A stretch of DNA of 64,000 nucleotides from Aplysia californica. Lineage: Eukaryota > Mollusca > Gastropoda > Aplysiida > Aplysiidae. The stretch lies in assembly GCF_000002075.1 (NCBI RefSeq), contig NW_004797275.1:1431496-1495495 (forward strand). Reading direction: 5' to 3'. The notes beneath the pieces are model-generated. The model searched no databases, was not told the DNA's origin, and worked only from the letters and a program-made list of their open reading frames with translations. The translations under genes and the position numbers were made by a program. Shown one piece after another: positions 45,201-49,645 of the stretch. Within the stretch, counting starts at the first letter, position 1; the number at the start of each line of letters is the position of its first letter.

Positions 45201-47824
45201 AGCCCCCCTTAAGGTGCTTAAAAGCCACTAAATATTTGATAACTTGAAAGAGGCAGTGTTTTTTCAAATGAAAAACAAGCCGACAACTATACCAAACACA
45301 CAGTATGCATTTCTGCAACACTGGTGCAAAATCTCCTAGAAGAGCACATTTTCATGAGAAGGTAATGGTAAGTGTTTTACCGCGCTCGCAACTGTATAAG
45401 GTCATATGAACGCGCAGGCCACATTAAACATTTTCAGTTGGTAGGACATTTTGAATTTTGTGTGGGTGGTGGCCAAAGCCTACACTTATCGACTTTAGAC
45501 CAGAAAAGGATCTTTAACGTGCGCAACTTGCACTCGTGACCTCCGAGATTTTTCGCCCTTGTCCAAAAAGGTTAAGTTTGGATCTTTCCTACCAGAAGAT
45601 CAGGGGTGTGGCTGAAAGACAGCAGTAAGAAGGAGCCAAGGAGTAGCAGTAGAAAGGCTGCAGAAAGAGTCAGAAGTCCAGAGGAGGGGGCAAAGGAGGT
45701 GAGGGGGTGGGCGCAGAAAGTGGAGACGAAACAAAACGACAGAACATTGCTGGAGAGCAGGAAAGGAGGTGAAAGGAGACAATTTTAGAGAAGAAATATT
45801 TTTCTAGTCGCGACCCGGAGTCGAATCCGGGACCTTTGATTGAGAGGCGAACACCTTAACCTCTAGGCCAAGAGAGCCCCCTTCCATGGGAAGTGACAGC
45901 AGAGTCTGGAAAGTCTTAAACATTGTTCGTGTTGGATCCCTGGCTCTCAGCAGAGCCGACAGAACCAGTGCTTGTTTGAGTTAGTTTTGTTTTAACAAGA
46001 GTTTTACAGCACTTGCAACACAATTAGGTCATGATATAAGTGCCCGAGATTAGAGATGTTACAAGAGAGTAACATACACAAAAAAGAAGGAGGAGAGATT
46101 TAGACAATAGACGTTTGATGGGAAATAAGGAGCAAACCATACTAGAGCAGTCGCCAACCACCCACTTGTTTGAGTTGGCATGAGCAAATTGAAGCACACC
46201 TACACAGTACGAAACGGTAATCTAGCACAAGGGACAAATTAGAAACGAAAAGACAAAAACCATCGAGGGAAAGGAAAGAAGTAAGACTTGCCAGTGCATG
46301 GTGCCCTCCAACCACCTGCCATGAATAGTAAATCTGAGCTTCCAAGGGAAACCGTTAGATTTAAACCAGCACACACTTAGGAGTGTGCTCTTTGTGTGGA
46401 AGGGTAAATATGTGAGGTATGCTGACAAAATGACTACTTCTCGCAATCCACAAATGGAGATATGGCCAAAAATCGACAATGGAGTCGAATTTGTAAATTT
46501 TCTATAGATGCCATATTCTTTAAGTCTTGTATAACACGCCTTTTATTTATTTCATAGTTATAAATTGTAAAAACTTCACTTTTTTTTCCATAGGGCTCAA
46601 ATCCGATAAGTAACTCATTTTGTCAGCACTCTTCACATATAACAAATGCAGAAGTGTATGCTCAGGTCAGTAAGTTTAATGTCTCATCCTAAGATACCTA
46701 CCTGCTCTGACCTTGAACAAGAGTCAAAAGCGACTGCTCCGACTGACACTGGGCTGTTGATAACCGCCTTGTACTTATCTATAGCCCAGAAGAAAGCCTG
46801 AAAAAAGAAACAATTTATTAAAACTTTGATAAACTTGTATCCCCTTACGATTATTATTAACCCGTTAACTTAACAATTGTCCTTACATCCACATCCCCAC
46901 CCCATACATTATTCATCATTCTAGTTGTCAGTACCCCAGAAGGTACTCTCCCAATACGCAACTTAGTAGGAGTGGGTTTGATTCCTAAAATTGGTTTAGA
47001 TTTAGTATCTAACTTAACGAATGACGAGTGTATCAGTTGGGGACTTAACACACTCGGGGGGGGGGGGGGGGGGGGGGGGTGTAAACCTTATAATAACAAT
47101 AATAGATAGCATTTGTATAGTGCAAATTCCAGCTCAACAGCAAGCTGTATGCCCTTTACAATCTGACCAATAAAATTATTACCCCAGCAGACCTGATAGC
47201 ATTCTGAAACAATCTCAACTACCTGGGAAGCTTAAAGTGCAAACTGCCCTTTTATAAGTGCTAAAACCCTAGAGGACAAAAAGGTCTTGTAAACGTATAC
47301 TAATTAGTTCAAAGATATTGATCTTCGGAAGCTACCTTCCCTCCTATCCCTCTTTCCCACACCCATTCTTTCTTAGATTAGAAACGAAAGACTTCTATCT
47401 GACTCAACAATAATAGCAAACCGTTATAAATTGATATCAGACAGAGACTAAAATAAGGAAGTGGGATTTAAGGTAAGCAGTTACACAGAGCGGTTCTGAT
47501 TACCAACCCAGAGACAATCACAGGCAAATTGCCGTAAATGCAAAAGAAAAGGATAAAAATGAAAAATACCAATAAGTCAATAATTCCATTCGTAGTCATA
47601 GTGGAGTCACATGTGTAGGCGTTGGTGCCTCTCTGGTGTAGATCGAAAAGACCCCCAATGACAAAGTACTGGTTCGAGACTGCATTCTTGGGATCTCGAA
47701 TAGCAATATTGTCAACATAACAGGCAGAGCACGTTGTATCAGGAAGTGATGCGCATGTCTGGCAGTCCACGCCGATGACTAGCACTATGAAGGCGAAGCA
47801 TATCGCAGTCAGAGAATGCCCCAT
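19728..47824 (-). CDS. Class C G-protein-coupled receptor, orphan, 980 residues
   Basis: Sixteen coding exons, all with AG/GT borders and matching phases, total 2943 bases including the stop. Domains: signal peptide (about 1-21); Venus-flytrap ligand domain (about 50-480) with class C landmarks FVIGGLFDLHQRG, FWAIDKYK, VGPYDNDDTIR, LSPTANS and NQWITHY; Pro/Thr linker (about 496-535) with only three cysteines; TM1 572-595, TM2 610-632, TM3 640-665, TM4 684-707, TM5 753-773, TM6 784-806, TM7 818-838. Cys639 at TM3 and Cys728 in loop 2 fit the conserved disulfide. The tail has PPSY (871-874) and PPTY (917-920) and ends RSRSQTSLGAL. The family acts as dimers at the plasma membrane, sensing small ligands and coupling to G proteins. 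Missing the nine-cysteine domain sets it apart from typical glutamate and calcium-sensing receptors. GABA-B-like, boss-like and other orphan groups remain possible. The start was chosen because ATG directly follows an acceptor and opens a signal peptide. Confidence 0.92.
19808..20176 (-). mobile_element. Full-length tRNA-derived SINE with ATT tail
   Basis: Read on the - strand, the head TGGCCTAGTGGTTGGGCTCT carries the A box and GGTTCAAATCCCG the B box. A conserved body follows (GTCCTTGGGAAAGGCACTTT) and a tail (TATACAAATGCTATTTATT) that ends in (ATT)n. Partial copies of the same family lie at 34515, 40371, 41727, 42634, 47084 and 61944. It sits 45 bases before the last receptor exon. Confidence 0.9.
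20268..20489 (+). repeat. Repeat family K, uninterrupted copy
   Basis: About 220 bp, from TAGTACTTTAAAGTTGTTAA to TGGTTAGCATTCAAGGGGTT. The same sequence occurs split in two by the LINE, at 24441-24548 and 26905-27042, which makes this the empty-site reference. The class is unknown. Confidence 0.75.
20533..20625 (-). mobile_element. Family T1 fragment
   Basis: The 3' tail (TTTTTACGGCATTTGCAACA on the + strand) and about half of the T1 body are present, and the 5' half is missing. From here to the exon at 21632 I see no other feature. Confidence 0.65.
21632..21832 (-). CDS. Receptor exon 15, cytoplasmic tail
   Basis: The acceptor is CATTCTTTCCCCCCAG and the donor CGCC|GTAAGT; phase 1 in, phase 1 out. 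It encodes residues 903-969, Ser/Pro/Arg-rich and without hydrophobic segments, with SAPPTYLKK (a PPxY motif). The link to exon 14 crosses a 6-kb intron and rests on phase and reading, so it is a little less certain than the membrane exons. Confidence 0.75.
21833..23794. other. Receptor intron 14, left part, nothing recognised
   Basis: AT-rich sequence with a G-run at about 22518-22529. The TATAA/TTTAA-rich stretches around 22700-23500 show no repeat that recurs in the window and no exon-like frame. Confidence 0.45.
23795..24091. repeat. G/A-rich tract with (GA)n
   Basis: About 300 bases almost purely of G and A on the + strand. It begins GGGGAGGGGGGGGCGTGAAG-like and ends in GAGAGA and a G-run. 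It is a homopurine tract able in principle to adopt unusual structure. Open frames through it are artefacts. Confidence 0.9.
24116..24433 (+). mobile_element. TGTGAGGC-family TIR element, left-truncated
   Basis: The copy starts inside the element after the purine tract and ends in the right terminus CACCACGACGCCTCACA. The body matches the short form (no long middle). Confidence 0.75.
24441..24548 (+). repeat. Repeat family K, left piece of a copy split by the LINE
   Basis: It matches 20268-20370 and stops at GATATATATAT, where the LINE tail begins. The right piece lies at 26905-27042. Confidence 0.7.
24549..26904 (-). mobile_element. 5'-truncated non-LTR retrotransposon (LINE, CR1/L2-like)
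   Basis: Read on the - strand, the element opens inside the end of an endonuclease domain (LCYGNVKDGYKSL) and the linker (STDWDMFKDTCKDLDELTET). A reverse transcriptase follows in an open frame of 562 codons, 24798-26486. It shows ACGPDGV, LRPVALTSIAFKCLEKL, DFSSAFNTI, GGPQGCVLSPVLY and the catalytic FADD. The layout and wording resemble the L2/Rex branch. One in-frame TAG (26565-26567) lies just upstream, before PNNKPWVTKEL, so this copy is broken even apart from its lost 5' half. The 3' UTR holds a (CT)n tract on the + strand (24745-24793) and ends AATAAAGATTGTCATTGTCA in four short tandem units, typical of the group. No A-tail is present. Confidence 0.9.
26905..27042 (+). repeat. Repeat family K, right piece of the split copy
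   Basis: It begins in TATATATATAG, the likely target duplication of the LINE, and matches 20371-20489 to the end, TGGTTAGCAGTCAAGGGGTT. Confidence 0.7.
27180..27630. repeat. 450-bp homopurine minisatellite
   Basis: Units such as GGGAAGGGAAGAGAAGAATA and AGAATAGAGAAGAGGAGAGG repeat irregularly, nearly all A and G on the + strand, with only a few T and C. The tract lies in receptor intron 14 about 230 bases past the exon 14 donor. A long Ser/Leu/Pro open frame on the other strand is an artefact. Confidence 0.9.
27859..28042 (-). CDS. Receptor exon 14, start of the tail
   Basis: The acceptor CCCGCCAAAG is poor in pyrimidines; the donor is CCCA|GTAAGG. Phase 0 in, phase 1 out. It encodes residues 842-902: VRQLVNMGVEG directly after helix 7, then an acidic patch (LEDDRD), APPSYK (a PPxY motif) and a Tyr/Asn-rich stretch. 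Confidence 0.8.
28318..28453. repeat. CATCTTATTTTGTCC tandem repeat
   Basis: About two and a half copies of a 55-60 bp unit built of CATCTTAT and TTTTGTCC(T/C)ATCCCAT lie 27 bases from the exon 13 donor. The ATCTTAT motif also ends the R8 repeats (8236, 59630) and recurs at 49613, so this may be an expanded retroposon tail. Confidence 0.6.
28480..28621 (-). CDS. Receptor exon 13, helices 6 and 7
   Basis: The acceptor is GTTTCTCTACAG and the donor CCAAAG|GTAGAC; phase 2 in, phase 0 out. It encodes residues 794-841: the second half of TM6 (IPIWLAWGLVGG), a short loop and TM7 ending MFLPK, as in other class C receptors. Its acceptor is copied twice more just upstream; see the repeat at 28611. 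Confidence 0.9.
28611..28808 (-). repeat. Three 66-bp tandem units carrying the exon 13 acceptor
   Basis: Units start at 28611, 28677 and 28743. The first two are identical and the third has a few changes. Each holds TTATCGTTTCTCTACAG followed by the first ten exon bases (TATCCCCATC). The acceptor AG therefore exists three times, with exon starts at 28621, 28687 and 28753. Since 66 is divisible by three and the added stretch has no stop, use of the outer sites would add 22 or 44 residues within TM6. Confidence 0.9.
29025..29200 (+). mobile_element. Family T1 retroposon, full length
   Basis: It starts GGGTGGTTGGCGGGTGCTCT and ends GCAAGTGCCGTAAAAACTC plus an A-rich tail. It lies opposite to receptor transcription in intron 12. 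An (AT)n tract follows at about 29384-29433. Confidence 0.8.
29841..30124 (-). CDS. Receptor exon 12, helices 4 (end) to 6 (start)
   Basis: The acceptor is GTGTCGTCCTCAG and the donor TTCAG|GTCAGC; phase 0 in, phase 2 out. It encodes residues 700 to 793. These are the TM4 end (WLITVPPEA, class C style), extracellular loop 2 with Cys728, TM5 (MSLIYIMLMILITTILSLN) and the first half of TM6. Confidence 0.92.
30590..31131 (-). mobile_element. T2 retroposon followed by a T1 copy
   Basis: T2 spans about 30590-30960 with tail TTTTAGCGCTCACAACTGCA at its low end. T1 spans about 30975-31131. The order and orientation are the same as at 16584-17065. The stretch 31132-31540 shows nothing recognisable. 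Confidence 0.7.
31541..31698 (-). mobile_element. Family T1 retroposon
   Basis: A near full-length T1 from GTTTTACAGCACTTGCAACA to CACCTGCCAACCACCCA, in the same orientation as the receptor gene, in intron 11. Confidence 0.75.
31779..32286 (-). mobile_element. Family T3 tRNA-derived SINE, full length
   Basis: On the - strand the head has an A-box region (GAGAGGTTAATGCTG) and a B box (GGTTCAAATCCGG). A Cys/Pro-poor pyrimidine-rich body follows, then 'ggatctttaacgtgcgcaac' in reverse and the shared tail at the low end. Its full-length partner is 45374-45880. The two agree over about 500 bp. Confidence 0.85.
32413..32589 (+). mobile_element. Family T1 retroposon
   Basis: It starts GGGTGGTTGGCAGGTGTTCT and ends GCAAGTGCTGTAAAACATTT with an A-rich end, opposite to the receptor gene, about 90 bases before exon 11. 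Confidence 0.75.
32681..32869 (-). CDS. Receptor exon 11, helix 3 and start of helix 4
   Basis: The acceptor is AAAAATTTCAG and the donor GTGCAG|GTAAGC; phase 0 both sides. It encodes residues 637-699: ATCGITRFGVGVSYAICF begins TM3 with Cys639, then LLVKLMVIL, an intracellular loop, and YLKGIYQFLMFVFAVGVQ of TM4. Confidence 0.93.
33018..33199. repeat. (TG)n joined to (GAAG)n
   Basis: About 60 bases of TGTGTG are followed, after AATGTGTGTGAAG, by an unbroken run of about 28 GAAG units (33087-33199). It is purine-rich on the + strand, in intron 10. Confidence 0.95.
33528..33904 (+). mobile_element. TGTGAGGC-family TIR element, short form with TA flanks
   Basis: It begins TGTGTCACGACGCGATGGAA and ends in the inverse CACGGTGCCTCACA, with TA on both sides (33526-33527 and 33905-33906). 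At 377 bp it is the cleanest copy. It ends 14 bases before the exon 10 donor. Confidence 0.85.
33919..34219 (-). CDS. Receptor exon 10, helices 1 and 2
   Basis: The acceptor is TTGCCTTTCAG and the donor ACAAAG|GTAAAT; phase 2 in, phase 0 out. It encodes residues 536-636: the juxtamembrane stretch, TM1 (WVIALGVLAGVGILAVIIF), a basic loop (KLLGTRMGHKWR) and TM2 ending IFVPTK. Third positions are rich in C and G. Confidence 0.93.
34515..34592 (-). mobile_element. Tail fragment of the ATT-tailed SINE, with AAT runs
   Basis: It matches the 3' part of the 19808-20176 SINE (ATTGAATTTGTACAGCAC on the + strand). AAT/ATT-rich sequence lies around it from about 34395. Confidence 0.6.
34971..35202. mobile_element. 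Inverted-repeat element, family M2
   Basis: The left end ATGAGGGGTGCTGACAAAA pairs with the reverse of its right end (ATGAGACATGCTGACAAAAT). The body matches the copy at 46409-46640 ('ccatagggct..aatcc' and 'agtaactcattttgtcagca'). About 230 bp, no frame. Confidence 0.7.
35265..35458 (-). CDS. Receptor exon 9, linker in place of the cysteine-rich domain
   Basis: The acceptor is TTTCTCTCAACAG and the donor TACAG|GTAATG; phase 0 in, phase 2 out. It encodes residues 472-535: the end of the ligand domain, SECPNAGECC, and a Pro/Thr/Glu-rich stalk. Only three cysteines are present. Typical glutamate receptors have nine in a separate domain here. Confidence 0.9.
35750..35974 (-). CDS. Receptor exon 8, end of the ligand domain
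   Basis: The acceptor is TTTTTTTCCTTCCAG and the donor GAAAAA|GTAAGC; phase 0 both sides, 75 codons. It encodes residues 397-471, with three Cys-Asn-rich turns and LRPNQAQYEYYIFANRQG. This is comparable to the last strands of class C ligand domains. Confidence 0.9.
36371..36742. repeat. 21-22 bp minisatellite, left part
   Basis: Many copies of GAGAACATGAAGGAATGTTTAT and variants, about 17 units, lie in receptor intron 7. The array stops at the T2 insertion and resumes at 37165. Confidence 0.9.
36760..37164 (-). mobile_element. T2 retroposon and G22 run inside the minisatellite
   Basis: The tail TTTTACGGCGCTCGCAACTG lies at the low end and the 5' end is near 37142. It is followed at once by 22 G (37143-37164). 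Minisatellite units lie on both sides, so T2 inserted into the array. Confidence 0.8.
37165..37398. repeat. 21-22 bp minisatellite, right part
   Basis: About ten more units of the 36371 array, here mainly the type GAGAACATAGTGGAATATTTAT and shorter ones with GACAATGTAGTGG. The two sides therefore favour different unit variants. Confidence 0.88.
37644..37728 (-). CDS. Receptor exon 7
   Basis: The acceptor is TTTTGTCAACAG and the donor ATGAAG|GTTAGT; phase 2 in, phase 0 out. It encodes residues 368-396, IPKIDDNTPSPIVMSALRTI and on, a small piece of the ligand domain. Confidence 0.82.
37760..38019 (-). mobile_element. Family T1 retroposon carrying a nested SINE piece
   Basis: The T1 tail starts at 37760 (TTTACAGCACTTGCAACACA) and its 5' end is near 38019. 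It is interrupted at 37829-37912. Confidence 0.8.
37829..37912 (-). mobile_element. 84-bp SINE copy with 12-bp target duplication
   Basis: AACAAGAGAGTA flanks it exactly at 37817-37828 and 37913-37924. The insert matches the body of the SINE at 8324-8580 (TTGTTCCCGCATCCGA on the + strand) without the tRNA head, so it is a 5'-truncated copy. Confidence 0.88.
38212..38295. repeat. (TG)n microsatellite
   Basis: About 60 perfect bases of TGTG followed by TATG-broken repeats, in receptor intron 6. Confidence 0.95.
38412..38579 (-). mobile_element. T1 retroposon with a T2/T3-type tail
   Basis: The body is T1, but the tail GGCGCTCGCAACTGCATATG is the variant seen on T2 and T3 rather than GCACTTGCAACACAATTAG. 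This shows the tail types are interchangeable between families. Confidence 0.75.
38700..38911. mobile_element. CAGT...ACTG element with TA target
   Basis: The ends CAGTCAAACCTGCTCT and (reversed) CAGTTGAACTTGTCTT are flanked by TA at 38698-38699 and 38912-38913. It is 212 bp with no frame. The ends and TA target fit a non-autonomous pogo/Tigger-like or mariner-like element. Confidence 0.7.
39058..39345. repeat. (CA)n with CAAACA interruptions
   Basis: About 290 bases of CACACA with regularly placed CAAACA and CAAAAAACA, ending about 90 bases before the exon 6 donor. Long open frames on both strands are artefacts. Confidence 0.95.
39433..39612 (-). CDS. Receptor exon 6
   Basis: The acceptor is CTTTTGTTTTTCAG and the donor GGGAGA|GTATGT; phase 2 in, phase 2 out. 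It encodes residues 308-367, including IFLTSKSSAAANAIVIDS and NQWITHYEE. The latter aligns in style with the N-x-W-F-x-E-x-W element of class C ligand domains. Confidence 0.9.
39613..40764. other. Receptor intron 5: ATT/ATC-rich tract and a SINE tail
   Basis: About 39690-39880 is an irregular ATT/ATC/ACT trinucleotide tract. At 40371-40432 lies a + strand 3' piece of the ATT-tailed SINE (TGCTGTAAAGCGCACAGAGT). Nothing else is recognised. Confidence 0.6.
40765..40937 (-). CDS. Receptor exon 5
   Basis: The acceptor is TCAATGTCTTCAG and the donor AACAT|GTGAGT; phase 0 in, phase 2 out. It encodes residues 251-307, with LKAKYVVPLMSRAKLDILLG and LRFILTSEIGRN, in the second lobe of the ligand domain. 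Confidence 0.88.
41035..41225 (+). repeat. Repeat family D, partial copy
   Basis: It matches 12500-12690: GTTGCATGTGT, TCAATGTTGAGAATGGCAAG-like, and GGACAGCTTGCTGAC. It lies about 100 bases upstream of exon 5. Confidence 0.55.
41395..41640 (-). mobile_element. TGTGAGGC-family element, partial
   Basis: Internal landmarks of the family occur in reverse orientation (CTTTGGCAGCAACTTTCTCC, TTTACCTCTGAAA), but the outer ends are eroded. A tRNA-like SINE head follows at about 41727-41800 (TAGCCTAGTGGTCAGGCTCT). Confidence 0.55.
41849..42075 (-). CDS. Receptor exon 4
   Basis: The acceptor is TGTTTTGCTTTCCAG and the donor ACTGAT|GTAAGT; phase 1 in, phase 0 out. It encodes the end of codon 175 to residue 250: DLSFDDEKTLLRLRPS, which parallels the DLSD..LRV.PS block of glutamate receptors, then the hinge-lobe helix and NICVQFSQSIDD. 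Confidence 0.92.
42331..42800 (+). repeat. Family D copy followed by ATT-tailed SINE remnants
   Basis: 42331-42625 matches 12228-12520. 42634-42800 holds two successive SINE 3' ends (GCACTATATAAGCGCATTTA and GCGCTATATAAATGCAATTA), each with an ATT run. Confidence 0.6.
42984..43155 (-). CDS. Receptor exon 3
   Basis: The acceptor is GTTCTTCTTTCACAG and the donor CTGG|GTACGA; phase 0 in, phase 1 out. It encodes residues 118 to 174: FAQCNIRVQEMQQENLVAYV, GPYDNDDTIRTGMLASDLGI and TLLSPTANS. In glutamate receptors the equivalent stretch supplies ligand-contacting Ser and Thr. Here the first site reads DND. Confidence 0.93.
43518..44005 (+). mobile_element. TGTGAGGC-family element with a 30-bp nested insertion
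   Basis: The ends are TGTATCATCACGCAGTGGAA and the inverse of CCAAAATGCATCACA. At 43551-43580 a 30-base piece (GCCGTAAAACCCTCTACTAT then ten A) splits it, flanked by GACGCTCGTC at 43541-43550 and 43581-43590. Confidence 0.8.
44095..44975. mobile_element. Possible CAGT...ACTG element with TA flanks
   Basis: CAGTCGGGTCTGCCAT at 44095 and (reversed) CAGTTGAACCTGTGTA ending at 44975 are each bordered by TA. The terminal similarity is modest and the inside carries older repeats, so the two ends may belong to different elements. Confidence 0.4.
44978..45235 (-). mobile_element. Inverted-repeat element, family E
   Basis: It starts ATGGTCGCTTTTAAGGACAA and is the reverse of the 14573 and 62395 copies. 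The right end is less well kept (GGTGCTTAAAAGCCACTAAA). Confidence 0.7.
45374..45880 (-). mobile_element. Family T3 tRNA-derived SINE, full length
   Basis: On the - strand it opens with the head CTTGGCCTAGAGGTTAAGGT (A box) and GGATTCGACTCCGGG (B box). It then runs through the pyrimidine-rich body to the shared tail GCGAGCGCGGTAAAACAC. It is about 507 bp and in the same orientation as the receptor. Confidence 0.88.
46001..46164 (-). mobile_element. Family T1 retroposon
   Basis: A near full-length copy from GTTTTACAGCACTTGCAACA to CGCCAACCACCCA, 120 bases beyond the T3 copy, in receptor intron 2. Confidence 0.78.
46409..46640. mobile_element. Inverted-repeat element, family M2
   Basis: The left end TATGTGAGGTATGCTGACAA pairs with the reversed right end ATATGTGAAGAGTGCTGACA. 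It matches 34971-35202 throughout and ends about 60 bases from exon 2. Confidence 0.75.
46702..46797 (-). CDS. Receptor exon 2
   Basis: The acceptor is GTTTCTTTTTTCAG and the donor GAGCAG|GTAGGT; phase 0 both sides, 32 codons. It encodes residues 86-117: AFFWAIDKYKAV, then VSVGAVAFDSCSRSEQ. This is the first helix and strand of the ligand domain, in classic class C wording. Confidence 0.93.
47056..47295 (-). mobile_element. G24 run and partial ATT-tailed SINE
   Basis: 24 G (47056-47079) are followed by the tail-proximal half of the 19808 SINE family (TAGCATTTGTATAGTGCAAA, TATTACCCCAGCAGAC). The tRNA head is missing. Confidence 0.75.
47570..47824 (-). CDS. Receptor exon 1 (first coding)
   Basis: The acceptor CTGTTTTATTTCAG lies directly before ATG, so a non-coding exon must precede it. 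The donor TTATTG|GTATTT is weak but in phase 0 with exon 2. It encodes residues 1-85: a signal peptide (MGHSLTAICFAFIVLVIGVD), a small Cys-rich stretch (CASLPDTTCSACYV) and the opening strand YFVIGGLFDLHQRG. Confidence 0.92.
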
Positions 47825-48321
47825 CTGAAATAAAACAGTAGCACATTCATTCAAAATGATCCCAGGAAAAAAATTAGTGGGAAGTGTGACATTATCATTG
47901 CTACAAAAACAAGGCAGCAGTGAAATCTATAATATTCTACAGACCTAAAAGTACTTTACATTGCACATAATTATATTTCATATAATATCCATACTATAAC
48001 ACGGGACAGCACTGAAAGATAAAAGCACATTATAAAACAACTGAACGCACAAATTAATAAGCATTCTAAGACAAGTGAACTGTCGAATGGAGAAAATAAA
48101 AACAACAAGCAGAAACGCCGCTGACTATTTACTATCCTGAAAACTTAAAGAATTCCAAAGTAAATTGGAAAAACATGTTTTACATGACATGTAAAAATTT
48201 CTGAACTACCCTGACAGAACGGGCTTAACCAAAAAGCCGTCAGGCTATTTATAACTTTTTTTAAATATTCAAAACTGTGCAGTTAAATAACTAATCATGT
48301 GGTCTTTTTAACAAAATACAC
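47825..48321. other. 5' intron, nothing recognised
   Basis: AT-rich sequence between the acceptor of the first coding exon and the transposon at 48324. No exon-like frame or repeat end is seen. Confidence 0.5.
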
Positions 48322-48323
48322 TA

Positions 48324-49138
48324 CAGTAGAGTCCACTTATAACGAGTCCTGAAATAACGAGAAGTCTGTTATAAAGACACTATTCTAAATACCCGTTTTT
48401 TTTCCTTCTTTGTCTCTGTAAATAAAATACTGCTATAGCGCAATCAGACAAACACACGGGTCGGTTATAGCAGAATACTGCTGCTGCAGTGAAGAGCGCA
48501 CAGGCCAATAATACATATTATATAATATAACTTTGCCAGTTGAATAGCTTTTGGTGATCTAGCGAAACAAAGGAAGGGAGAGCCCACGTGTGCAAACAAT
48601 GAAGGCCGGAGCTAATGAGTGGGGAGCGGTGTGGCATGCGCAGACAAGCAGAACACATCGCGTGGTAGGCCAGCCTAGTCTAGATAATCTAGGCCTACCA
48701 TGCCTCACACTTCTCTGATGCGGGGATGGACAGGTCATAATGCTGTGATGGATGGAGTGAATGTGTGACTTGTGACGTGCGCAAGCAGACGAAATGCACC
48801 ACAGGGTGTGGTGGGGCGGGGGACAACACAGAGGGCTAGTTAGCCTAGCCCTTTCTTTCTGATCGCCAACGCCAAGCTGTCAACATCTCTAGCACTAAAC
48901 AAAGAAACCTGATTTGATTTTTGATCAAGTAAGACCTAGAGATCATGTAAAACAGAATCATCATCAGGGGAGATAACAAAAAGAAACAAACAGAACACCA
49001 AACTCATAGATTAGGCCTACTTTGACTTTATTATTTCCATTGAATTTATTTTATTATGGCATCCCTTATAACGAGAATCCTGCTATAACGGACATTTCGC
49101 ACCGGTCCCCTCCGTCTCGTTATAACAGGATTCCACTG
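48324..49138. mobile_element. CAGT...ACTG element with TA target, 815 bp
   Basis: The ends CAGTAGAGTCCACTTATAAC and (reversed) CAGTGGAATCCTGTTATAAC are flanked by TA (48322-48323, 49139-49140). Further TATAACGAG repeats lie inside each end. There is no transposase frame. It resembles non-autonomous pogo/Tigger-like elements. Confidence 0.8.
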
Positions 49139-49437
49139 TACCCTTCTTTCCTCACAGGTTTTCGTCTCTGAAGAACAAGCCAAACAGAAAAAGAGCTTGG
49201 ATCTTGTCAAAGAATATATTCAAACCATTCCCTCCTTTAAAAAACTGTGAGCTTACATGATTTCTATTTGAAGAACACAAGAACTTAATCCTCCCTTTGG
49301 CAGAGATATCGTCTTGTATAAGTATACTTACGACCTTAGAGCAAGCATCAAAATAACATTGAGAGTGTATCTATAGCTTACGATTATTGCTGTTTATATT
49401 GCTGCTAATTTATATTAATGCATGTGATTGTAAGCCT

Positions 49438-49462
49438 ACGTGTGTGTGCATGTGTGTGCGCG

Positions 49463-49506
<44 letters not shown>

Positions 49507-49645
49507 TGTGTATGTGTGCATGTGAGTGTGTGTGTGTATGTGTGTGTGTGTGTGTGTGTGTGTACACATGGTGAAACCCCAAACCAATGTGCCAGGATCT
49601 GAACAATAAAGATGTATCTTATCTTATCTGATATCTCTTATCTTA
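49438..49645 (+). repeat. (TG)n and a LINE/SINE tail
   Basis: (TG)n with GCGC and TATG breaks spans 49438-49564. It is followed at 49600-49645 by GAACAATAAAGATGTATC and (TTATC)n, the tail style of family R8. The body that should precede the tail is not visible. 49646-50632 holds nothing I recognise. Confidence 0.7.

Noticed and set aside
45800-45880. tRNA gene
   Set aside because: The A and B boxes are good but the arms do not pair fully and the sequence continues into a SINE body. The same applies at 20090-20176, 32215-32286, 8505-8580 and 53913-53985.
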